Assembly: GCF_001436505.1 (NCBI RefSeq)
Contig: NZ_AYYI01000038.1
Location: forward strand, 41,694-105,693
Length of the DNA: 64,000 bases
Reading direction: 5' to 3'
Source of the DNA: Loigolactobacillus rennini DSM 20253
GTDB lineage: Bacteria; Bacillota; Bacilli; Lactobacillales; Lactobacillaceae
In this document: one piece after another, positions 57,406 to 64,000 of the stretch
Numbering within the stretch: position 1 is the stretch's first letter
Layout: every line of letters starts with the position of its first letter
Made by a program: the position numbers and the translations under genes
Notes under the pieces: generated by a model
Seen by the model: the letters and a program-made list of their open reading frames with translations, nothing else
What the model was told of the DNA's origin: nothing
Databases searched by the model: none

Positions 57406-57642
57406 AAAAATTCTCCTTATTAATATTTTAAAACGAATTGATTAACTCTATTTTTAATATACCTAAACTTTTTTTATCTGTCAAAGAATAGACAAGTTAT
57501 TAAACTAAATTTTATAGTTGTCACTTTAGTCGTTTATAAACGTAACGCGCCAGACAATACAAAAAATCCCTGCCGTTACTCCTCCAGCAAGTAATCAACA
57601 GGCACAACTAAGTCTATAATTTATTTTCTAACTGAAATAGCG

Positions 57643-57957
57643 CTATAACGCTACTTTTTGCCGTAAATAGCCTAGTAAGCGATCTTTAGGCTGGAAGCCT
57701 GTCACCCAAGAAACTGGCTCACCATGTTTAAATAAAATTAAAGTCGGCAACCCTTGCACACCTAATTTTTGAGTTAAATGTGGATATTGATCTACATTTA
57801 ATCGTCCCACTTTTAATTGCGGTAATTCACGCTCACAAGCTAATAAAATCGGTGTCATTTTTTGGCACGGCACACACCAAGCAGCCCAAAAATCGACCAA
57901 AACAAAATCAGACTGCGTTAATTTTAAAAACTGTTGCGGATTTAATTCAACTGCCAT
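57643..57957 (-). CDS. Thioredoxin
   Basis: 104 residues from ATG 57957 (AAGGTGG ahead). Active site WAAWCVPCQKM; the common thioredoxin motif is WCGPC, so the second residue is Val instead of Gly. VDQYPHLTQKLGVQGLPTLILF with the conserved cis-Pro follows. Probably an accessory thioredoxin; divergent from the membrane-protein gene at 58055. Confidence 0.9.
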   Translation of the reverse strand: MAVELNPQQFLKLTQSDFVLVDFWAAWCVPCQKMTPILLACERELPQLKVGRLNVDQYPHLTQKLGVQGLPTLILFKHGEPVSWVTGFQPKDRLLGYLRQKVAL

Positions 57958-58054
57958 CACAACCACCTTCAGAAATTGATTTGACATTTTTTACCAGTCA
58001 AAGCTAGAACTACGTTATAATGAGTGTAAACATTCTAAAATAAGGAGTCAACTT

Positions 58055-58519
58055 ATGACGATTTTTTGGTGGCTTTTAGACATTATGATACTGGTTAGCA
58101 TTGCCGTGTCTGTTTATTGGCAGTCGCAAATTACCATTCGCGCAAGATATAACTACTGGTCATTTGGCTATGGCTTGATCTTCTTTATCCTTTTAATCGG
58201 GGGGACAGCCAATGATTGGGCCTTTATCGTTTTTATTGCTGCTTTTGTTTTGATGAATTTTGTTTCAGGCATCGGCGGCTTAACGCCAGAGCGTGTCATT
58301 ACTAATGGTATTTTTTACGCAACTGCCATTCGCTTTAGCGATTTACAAATGATTACATTAACGCAACAAGCACTCCCTGGAAAGCGTAGCCGGGTAGTGG
58401 CCATCTTCACCACTAAACGTAACCGTAACATTAGTTTAGTGTTCACCCAAACTTTAGATACCTTAACGCAACAACTACAAAAAATGTTGCCCTCTGGCGT
58501 TACTTTAGAAGTTCGTTAA
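58055..58519 (+). CDS. Membrane protein of unknown function with soluble C-terminal domain
   Basis: 154 residues. Three hydrophobic segments in the first 75 residues (WWLLDIMILVSIAVSVYW, YGLIFFILLIGGT, WAFIVFIAAFVLMNFV), then a soluble domain ITNGIFYATAIRFSDLQMITL..RNISLVFTQTLDTL that looks beta-rich, as in bacterial PH-like (DUF5673-type) proteins; that comparison is tentative. AAGGAG ahead of the ATG; terminator follows. Confidence 0.7.
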   Translation: MTIFWWLLDIMILVSIAVSVYWQSQITIRARYNYWSFGYGLIFFILLIGGTANDWAFIVFIAAFVLMNFVSGIGGLTPERVITNGIFYATAIRFSDLQMITLTQQALPGKRSRVVAIFTTKRNRNISLVFTQTLDTLTQQLQKMLPSGVTLEVR

Positions 58520-58527
58520 ACTTTAAT

Positions 58528-58588
58528 GGGTGTTAAACGTACCGGATTGCTCAGTTAAGCAACTGGTCGTTTAACACCCTTATTTTTA
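58528..58588 (+). terminator. Terminator after the membrane-protein gene
   Basis: GGGTGTTAAACG (58528-58539) pairs with CGTTTAACACCC (58568-58579), then TTATTTTT. The 28-base loop can form further pairs (TTGCTcagttAAGCAA). Confidence 0.85.
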
Positions 58589-58717
58589 ATCCGCAAGCCT
58601 GACGCCACAAAAAAACACCAAAAAAGTAACAAAAAATTCATTTAATATTATCATAAAATTCTTATATAAAATGTTATTATGGATGTGTAATATACATTTT
58701 AGGAGGATCATTATATC

Positions 58718-60385
58718 GTGAAACGGCGAAAGATTGGCATAATTAGCGGCTTTGCGCTTTTTTTAGTTTTAATTGTCATCGGTGTGAGTTGGTATGGCTA
58801 CCATCACTTTGGGACGCTTTCCACTAAACAAATCAGCGCAAACATCAATAGCGAACTCATTCATACACGACAAAAGCAGCAGGCTCCCCTAACTAAGGCT
58901 TACCGGCAAAAATTAAATTCTGGTCATTACACACCAGATAACATGTACGTTAAATTAAATCCGTACAAAACATCACCTTTAAGTGCATTGGTGGCCTTTA
59001 AAACTAAACAGGCCAGCCAAGTAAGCATCGCAGTCCAAGGTAAATCAGACCGGACGACCATCAAAACAACTTATTCAGGCTATAAAACCAAACACAAATT
59101 GTCTATTTTAGGGTTGTACCCAGACTACAATAATACGGTCACCCTCACCATTAAAGCAAAAAATGGGCAGGTTACGCATAAAACGCTACATATCAAAACT
59201 GCAAAACTACCACGTGCGTTAGCTAAGGTTAAGATTAACGTCAAAACAGCAAACAAAAAGAAAATGGCGATCGGTAACGATAAATTAACGTTCTTTGTTC
59301 GTACCACCAAGCAGCCTTTTGGCGTTGATGCTGACGGGAATATCCGCTGGTATTCTACCAACTACTCCCAGCACGTCTTTAAAGAATTGAAAAATGGTCA
59401 CTTACTTTATTTAGCTAAGAAAAATAATCAAGCAGAAATCTACAATGAACTTTTGGAAACTGATTTTACCGGCCGCATTTATAAAGAATATCATTTTTCA
59501 AACAAAACAAAGAGTTCCAATGACACTAGCGGCAAAGGCGAGACAACCATTGTCCACCACGATACAATTGAACTGCCTAACCGTGATCTGTTGTTAACAG
59601 TTTCTGATGGTGGCGGAAAATACATTGAAGACACCATGGTACAAATTAGCCATAAAACAGGTAAAGTCAATAAAGTTATTGACCTGAAGAAAATTTTACC
59701 GGTTAAAATGTGGCGGCAATACGATTCCACTAAGCGAAGCGATGGTAAAATTGATTGGTTCCATCAAAATTCAATTTACTATGATAAAAGTGATGACAGT
59801 TTAGTTATTTCTGGACGCCACCAAGATTTAGTGATGAAGTTAGATTATCAAACCAATCAGATCAAATGGCTTTTCTCCGGTAAGAAGAAAGCAGATTGGC
59901 CACGAAAATATCGCAGTAAGATTTTAAAAACTAAAGGTGACACCACTTATCCTGGTGGCCAACACGCCGCTATTTTATTACCAACGGCTAGTGCCAACCA
60001 TAAAAATTTAATTCTATTTAACAATAATATTGCCATTACTAATGGTCCTGAAGCCACTTCCAAACAATATTCCGAAGGTGTACAGTACCAACTTAATGAA
60101 AAAGACAAAACGATTAAGCAAACTTGGGCTTATGGTAAAACATTAGGTAAACAAAACTTTAGCCCAATTATCGGTTCAGCCCGGTATCTAAACACTAATA
60201 ACCGCTTATTATGTTTTGGTTTTCTCAAAAGCGGTAATAAAAGCCGCATTATTGAAGTTGACAAAACTACTAACCAACCTGTATTTGATGTTGAGTTGAC
60301 CAATTTGCCAAATAAGGGCTACGTTTACCGCTCTGAGCGTTTCTCACTTTATCCGCAAAACCATAATAATCAAACTTATGAATAA
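58718..60385 (+). CDS. Membrane-anchored aryl-sulfate sulfotransferase-like protein
   Basis: 555 residues from GTG 58718 (AGGAGG ahead). N-terminal membrane anchor at about 6-26, a beta domain (about 60-170), then a six-bladed-propeller-like region of the ASST family (PF05935 type): FGVDADGNIRWYST, TTIVHHDTIELPNRDLLLTVSDGG, IDWFHQNSIYYDKSDDSLVISGRHQDLVMKLD, PGGQHAAILLP. The His in WFHQNS and SGRHQD correspond to active-site positions of the E. coli enzyme. It transfers sulfate between phenolic compounds without PAPS. Only one Cys is present, so the enteric disulfide and DsbL partner are not needed. Confidence 0.85.
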   Translation: MKRRKIGIISGFALFLVLIVIGVSWYGYHHFGTLSTKQISANINSELIHTRQKQQAPLTKAYRQKLNSGHYTPDNMYVKLNPYKTSPLSALVAFKTKQASQVSIAVQGKSDRTTIKTTYSGYKTKHKLSILGLYPDYNNTVTLTIKAKNGQVTHKTLHIKTAKLPRALAKVKINVKTANKKKMAIGNDKLTFFVRTTKQPFGVDADGNIRWYSTNYSQHVFKELKNGHLLYLAKKNNQAEIYNELLETDFTGRIYKEYHFSNKTKSSNDTSGKGETTIVHHDTIELPNRDLLLTVSDGGGKYIEDTMVQISHKTGKVNKVIDLKKILPVKMWRQYDSTKRSDGKIDWFHQNSIYYDKSDDSLVISGRHQDLVMKLDYQTNQIKWLFSGKKKADWPRKYRSKILKTKGDTTYPGGQHAAILLPTASANHKNLILFNNNIAITNGPEATSKQYSEGVQYQLNEKDKTIKQTWAYGKTLGKQNFSPIIGSARYLNTNNRLLCFGFLKSGNKSRIIEVDKTTNQPVFDVELTNLPNKGYVYRSERFSLYPQNHNNQTYE

Positions 60386-60399
60386 CTAAAGTAAAATTA

Positions 60400-60468
60400 A
60401 AAACGTGTATCTTTAGACAATAGCTTTTTAAATCCTCAAAGCTAATCTGTCTTGGATACACGTTTTTT
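60400..60468 (+). terminator. Long terminator after the sulfotransferase gene
   Basis: AAAACGTGTATC (60400-60411) pairs with GATACACGTTTT (60455-60466); inner pairs AGACA/TGTCT and AGCTTT/AAAGCT extend the stem. T run on the plus strand. Confidence 0.88.
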
Positions 60469-60479
60469 AATCGGCTAGA

Positions 60480-60809
60480 TTACCCATCATGGCGGAATGT
60501 CAGCACCACTTGCTGTTTTTCAGGTATAACATTTACTTCCACTACAATTTGGCGAAAATCATGCTGTAATGATTGATTTGTTAAAGCTGCTAAATGTTTC
60601 TCAGCTTTAATATCTGCCAATTCTAGTTTATTCAATTCAAAATTTTGCGTCACATAACGTGTGGTATAAAAATAAGCATAATAAATATTCGCTAATGTTT
60701 TAATCGGTAGTTGCAATGGTGATAACCCCTGGACCACCATTTGGTAATCACTTTTCATTACCGGTTGCCCAGAAAACTGCGCGGTTTGAAAAAAATCTGC
60801 TAAGTTCAA
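60480..60809 (-). CDS. Hypothetical protein
   Basis: 109 residues, begins MNLADFFQTAQFSGQPVMKS and ends QVVLTFRHDG. Contains LPIKTLANIYYAYFYTTRYV and a likely beta C-terminus (QIVVEVNVIPEKQQVVLTF). No family recognised. It shares the size and general helix-then-strand plan of the gene at 63603-63899, without clear identity. Confidence 0.65.
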   Translation of the reverse strand: MNLADFFQTAQFSGQPVMKSDYQMVVQGLSPLQLPIKTLANIYYAYFYTTRYVTQNFELNKLELADIKAEKHLAALTNQSLQHDFRQIVVEVNVIPEKQQVVLTFRHDG

Positions 60810-61000
60810 AACTATCCCTCGATTCCATTTAGTTACTTCTTCATTGTACTGGTTTTAAGCGTCCAGACCAACCACTATTTAAACAAAACCACCAGCACAG
60901 AAAAGTCAGGCTAAAAGCTACCACGTTCATCGCTTGCAACTTGTATTGGTATACACCACTAAACGTGACAGTTAAAATAATCAGGCTAAAATTATCAAAA

Positions 61001-61029
61001 TTGGTATTTTTGTTTGAAAGCGGTATAAT
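61001..61029 (+). promoter_or_regulatory. fbp promoter
   Basis: -35 TTGGTA (61001-61006), 17-base spacer, -10 TATAAT (61024-61029), then GGAGG before the fbp ATG. The rest of 60810-61000 shows nothing recognisable apart from a doubtful 63-codon leftward frame. Confidence 0.65.
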
Positions 61030-61062
61030 CAAATCACAGATAATTTATGGAGGTATTTTTTA

Positions 61063-63003
61063 ATGGATGTCACCGAACTTGCATTATTAAAAGGAAAATA
61101 TCAAACTAGGTCAGCCATCGCAACTGAATTAATTAATCTAGAGGCAATTTTAAGCTTACCAAAAAGTACTGAGGCTTTTATCAGCGACGTTCACGGCGAA
61201 TACGATGCCTTTCAGCACGTTTTACGCAATGGTGCCGGCAACGTCAAACAAAAAATTGCTGACCTTTTTGCGGGTAAAATGACAGCTAAAACCATCGGCA
61301 ACTTTGCTTTTCTAGTTTATTACCCTAAGGAACGGTTAGCTGCTGTTAAGCAACGGTATGCACACCGTACCGATGATTTACACCAATGGTACTTCGATAC
61401 ATTTGAGCGTTTAATTCAACTATTACATTTTTCGTCAACAAAATACACACGTTCTAAAGTCAGAAAGGCCTTGGCACCTGAATTCGTCTACATTACAGAA
61501 GAATTACTTTATGGTGATTTCGACAGTGCAGATAAATCTGGCTATTATCAGCAAATCACCGAAAATATCATTGCGTTACAGCAAGCTGACGAATTTATCA
61601 TTGCAACTTGTCACACCATTCAGCGTTTAGTAGTTGATCATCTTCACGTTGTTGGTGATATTTATGATCGTGGCCCGCATCCAGATAAAATCGTTAGCCG
61701 ACTAATGCAACACCATTCCTTAGATATTCAATGGGGAAATCATGATATTTTATGGCTCGGTGCGGTTTCAGGTTCAAAATTATGCTTAGCTAACCTCTTG
61801 CGAATTTGTGCACGCTATAATAACCTAAGCATCATTGAAGACGGTTATGGAATCAATCTGCGGCACTTATCCCTTTTTGCTGAAGAACACTATCAAGACA
61901 ATCCAGCGTTTCACCCACGGCAATTGCATAGCGAGCGCCCGCTTTCAGCCGCTGAGAAACTACAGATTACTCAAATTCATCAGGCCATTGCCATTATTCA
62001 ATTTAAACTAGAAGGTCCAGTCATCGCCCGCAGACCAGAATTTAATATGACACACCGGCGGCTGTTGGATAAAATTGATTACCAAAAAAAGACCATTACA
62101 CTACAAGGAAAAACTTATCCATTAGAAAACACTTGTTTCCAAACAATCGACCCTAAAGCACCTTATAAATTATTGCCAGAAGAAAAGCGCGTTATTGAAC
62201 AACTGCTAGACGCTTTCCAACATTCAGACAAATTGCAACGACACATGGACTTTTTAATGCGTAAAGGACACATTTATTTAACTTATAACGATAATTTAAT
62301 TTTCCACGGTTGCATGCCAGTTGATGATAAAGGGAAGTTTCAAGCTTTTAAAATTGCGGGGAAAAATTATGCGGGAAAAGCGTTATTTGATATTTTTGAA
62401 CGTAATTTACGCTTTAGTTATACGCACCCGCAACAACAAGATGACTGTGCAACTGATTTACTTTGGTATTTATGGACCGGCCCGCTATCACCACTATTCG
62501 GTAAACATGATATGACAACCTTTGAGCGTTATTTTATTAAAGATAAAGCCACGCATGAAGAGCAAACTAACGCTTATTATCAATTACGCCGTAACACTTG
62601 GTTTGTTGACCAATTGTTACGTGAATTCGGTCTGTCACCTGCAACCGGCCACATTATTAACGGTCACACACCAGTTAAAAAGGGACAAAATCCCATTATG
62701 GCAAATCGCAAAATGCTGGTAATCGATGGCGGTTTCTCCAAACCTTATCACAAAACAACTGGCATTGGGGGATACACCCTGTTGTACAATTCCTACGGTA
62801 TGCAACTCGTAACACACCAGCCGTTTACTTCTAAAGCCAATGCAATTGCTAATTTAACGGACATTATTTCTACTAAACGGATTGTCGATCATGCTGCGCA
62901 ACGTAAAACGGTCGCACAAACTGACATTGGCGCTGAATTGAAACAACAGGTTGCAGTTTTACGCCAATTATTAGCAGAAAAAAATCAAGCCGTTAATGGC
63001 TAA
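61063..63003 (+). CDS. fbp: Fructose-1,6-bisphosphatase class III
   Basis: 646 residues, the usual length for the Firmicute class III enzyme (FBPase_2). Gluconeogenic hydrolysis of fructose 1,6-bisphosphate. Metallophosphatase motifs: FISDVHGEYDAFQHVLRNG, VVGDIYDRGPHPDKIV, WGNHDILWLGA, and the C-terminal INGHTPVKKGQNPIM and VIDGGFSKPYHKTTGIGGYT. GGAGG ahead of the ATG and a good promoter upstream. Confidence 0.97.
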   Translation: MDVTELALLKGKYQTRSAIATELINLEAILSLPKSTEAFISDVHGEYDAFQHVLRNGAGNVKQKIADLFAGKMTAKTIGNFAFLVYYPKERLAAVKQRYAHRTDDLHQWYFDTFERLIQLLHFSSTKYTRSKVRKALAPEFVYITEELLYGDFDSADKSGYYQQITENIIALQQADEFIIATCHTIQRLVVDHLHVVGDIYDRGPHPDKIVSRLMQHHSLDIQWGNHDILWLGAVSGSKLCLANLLRICARYNNLSIIEDGYGINLRHLSLFAEEHYQDNPAFHPRQLHSERPLSAAEKLQITQIHQAIAIIQFKLEGPVIARRPEFNMTHRRLLDKIDYQKKTITLQGKTYPLENTCFQTIDPKAPYKLLPEEKRVIEQLLDAFQHSDKLQRHMDFLMRKGHIYLTYNDNLIFHGCMPVDDKGKFQAFKIAGKNYAGKALFDIFERNLRFSYTHPQQQDDCATDLLWYLWTGPLSPLFGKHDMTTFERYFIKDKATHEEQTNAYYQLRRNTWFVDQLLREFGLSPATGHIINGHTPVKKGQNPIMANRKMLVIDGGFSKPYHKTTGIGGYTLLYNSYGMQLVTHQPFTSKANAIANLTDIISTKRIVDHAAQRKTVAQTDIGAELKQQVAVLRQLLAEKNQAVNG

Positions 63004-63069
63004 CGTCATTGATAGTGAATGGCGGTTTGATTAGTGCAGATAGTTAAAGCTCAAAAAGGATGAAAAACC

Positions 63070-63606
63070 ATGGCATCACAGCAACTAGCACGCATTACAT
63101 TGACAGAATATGAGCTCCGTTTTTTAAATACCGTTCCAGCACGCCAAGTTTACCAATTGCGACATAACCGAGCTGTCGCCGCATTAACCGGTAGACAAAT
63201 AGACCATGACCTAGCTGATACTGCACGCTTTATTTACCAAGCATTTGCTGCTGCGCAACATGGCGATTATTTCACTTGGGGTATTATGGACCGTAAAACT
63301 GATACCTTCTATGGTTTAGTTCAGCTTTGGCACTTCCGTCACCAAGCTGCTGACGTAGGCTATGAAATTTTACCACAGTGGCAACACCAGGGTATCATGC
63401 GCACCATCCTACCACAGGTTGCTAATTTGGCTTTCACACAATTAGCAGTTAAATGCCTTTACGCCGTCACAGGGGCAATCAACTACCCTTCACGGCAGTT
63501 ACTTGAAACAAGTGGCTTTCAATTAGATCAGAACTATCATGAAACATTTGTCACCAAACAACAGCCGGCTTTACTAATGGTGCGGTACTGGTTAACCTCA
63601 GCTTAG
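63070..63606 (+). CDS. GNAT-family acetyltransferase, RimJ/RimL type
   Basis: 178 residues. RimJ/RimL pattern: RHNRAVAALTG, ADTARFIYQAF, FTWGIMDRKTDTFYGLVQLW, VGYEILPQWQHQGIMRTILPQVANLAF and a final ETSGFQLDQN. AAAAGGATG ahead of the ATG. Lies 66 bp after fbp on the same strand and may be read through from it. Substrate unknown. Confidence 0.9.
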   Translation: MASQQLARITLTEYELRFLNTVPARQVYQLRHNRAVAALTGRQIDHDLADTARFIYQAFAAAQHGDYFTWGIMDRKTDTFYGLVQLWHFRHQAADVGYEILPQWQHQGIMRTILPQVANLAFTQLAVKCLYAVTGAINYPSRQLLETSGFQLDQNYHETFVTKQQPALLMVRYWLTSA

Positions 63607-63899
63607 CGGACATTATCTAAAAATACCGCATAGGTTTTTGTCACAACTTTGCGCTGACCCGTCGTAACAGCTCGTAGCTTAATTTCAACTTGAGCCAAGT
63701 CGCGATCTGGTTGAATTTGATAAGTATAAGTGGCATTTGGCAACGTAGTTTGCAACTTTTGATAATCCCGTTCAATTAACTGCAACACACGTTGATAATC
63801 TTCTTTAAATGGTATTAGCACTAGTGTATCTTTAAAAAAGAACAATCGCCCAGCTTTTAATCTAGTAAAAAAATCTTGGTTCAAAATTGGCAAACGCAT
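63603..63899 (-). CDS. Hypothetical protein
   Basis: 98 residues: MRLPILNQDFFTRLKAGRLF, LVLIPFKEDYQRVLQLIERD, and a beta-rich end TYTYQIQPDRDLAQVEIKLRAV. Convergent with the GNAT gene (4-bp overlap). GGGGTG lies before the ATG. No family recognised; the last 100 bp of the window (63900-64000) show only its likely promoter region. Confidence 0.65.
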   Translation of the reverse strand: MRLPILNQDFFTRLKAGRLFFFKDTLVLIPFKEDYQRVLQLIERDYQKLQTTLPNATYTYQIQPDRDLAQVEIKLRAVTTGQRKVVTKTYAVFLDNVR

Positions 63900-64000
63900 A
63901 ATTGCACCCCTTTACCCACTGTTTAATAATTAACTATTGTTTAGTATAAGGCAGATTGCAAGAAATAACTTGAACAAATTTAGTAACGCAGATTACGCAA

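Noticed and set aside
60841..61032. 63-codon leftward frame with a hydrophobic, Trp/Cys-rich end
   Set aside because: Overlaps the fbp promoter and has no ribosome binding site; a shorter start at its internal Met is possible but unsupported.

Overview
The window looks like a chromosome segment of a lactic acid bacterium of the family Lactobacillaceae. The support is a lactobacillus-style pdu microcompartment locus with PocR, a RexAB-type (AddA plus cysteine-less AddB) recombination nuclease, a PyrR-attenuated pyrBCKDFE operon, class III fructose bisphosphatase, proline iminopeptidase, strong AGGAGG ribosome binding sites and moderately low GC. Genus is a guess (a Loigolactobacillus- or Levilactobacillus-like species); no rRNA or tRNA gene was seen that could settle it.

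Layout. 1-5.7 kb: left end of a 1,2-propanediol/glycerol utilisation locus. pduA, pduB, a second short pduB and the start of pduC run leftwards out of the window; pocR diverges from pduA; pduU and a degenerate glycerate-kinase-like gene run towards pocR. 5.8-9.9 kb: queG, fumC, a small unknown gene and a DUF5067-type lipoprotein. 10.0-18.5 kb: a complete type I-C CRISPR-Cas system, all on the minus strand, in the unusual order cas5-cas8c-cas7-cas3-[array]-cas4-cas1-cas2, with only 4 repeats and 3 spacers. 18.7-25.2 kb: a small Mor-like regulator, pncC/cinA, a gallate decarboxylase/transporter pair (lpdC, gacP-like), and a Crp/Fnr-family regulator divergent from hybrid cluster protein hcp. 25.4-30.8 kb: a self-contained mannose-family PTS (IIABCD) with manA, divergent from a deoC-like aldolase, followed by its probable GntR regulator; it is bracketed by strong hairpins and looks AT-richer by eye. 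31.0-33.3 kb: two more Mor-like regulators, a HesB-like protein and proline iminopeptidase. 33.4-40.3 kb: pyrB-C-K-D-F-E followed by an MFS transporter, with a clear PyrR attenuator in the leader. 40.4-49.7 kb: gpmA, an AI-2E-family membrane protein, addA and rexB. 49.9-64 kb: an NlpC/P60 wall hydrolase with a WalR-like box, an Old Yellow Enzyme-type oxidoreductase, several small membrane proteins, a SAP-domain protein, a FluC fluoride channel pair, DedA, two GNATs, thioredoxin, an aryl-sulfate sulfotransferase-like protein, fbp and several unknowns.

How the genes work together. The pdu genes build a protein-shelled compartment whose coenzyme B12-dependent diol dehydratase is induced by PocR. 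The CRISPR genes form a complete interference module and a complete adaptation module, but the array sits between them instead of at the end. The PTS-manA-deoC-gntR block looks like one inducible sugar regulon with shared ATATGT-type half-sites. The pyr genes give de novo UMP synthesis from carbamoyl phosphate onwards; carAB and pyrR lie outside the window.

The observations I rate highest are: PduB and a PduB'-like short form encoded by two separate tandem genes, with no Met codon near the PduB' position of the long gene; the glycerate-kinase-like probable pseudoenzyme beside pduU; the I-C locus with its array embedded between modules and a perfect stem-loop touching the leader-side repeat; three copies of a Mor-like regulator within 13 kb; and a possible second attenuation element in the pyr leader.
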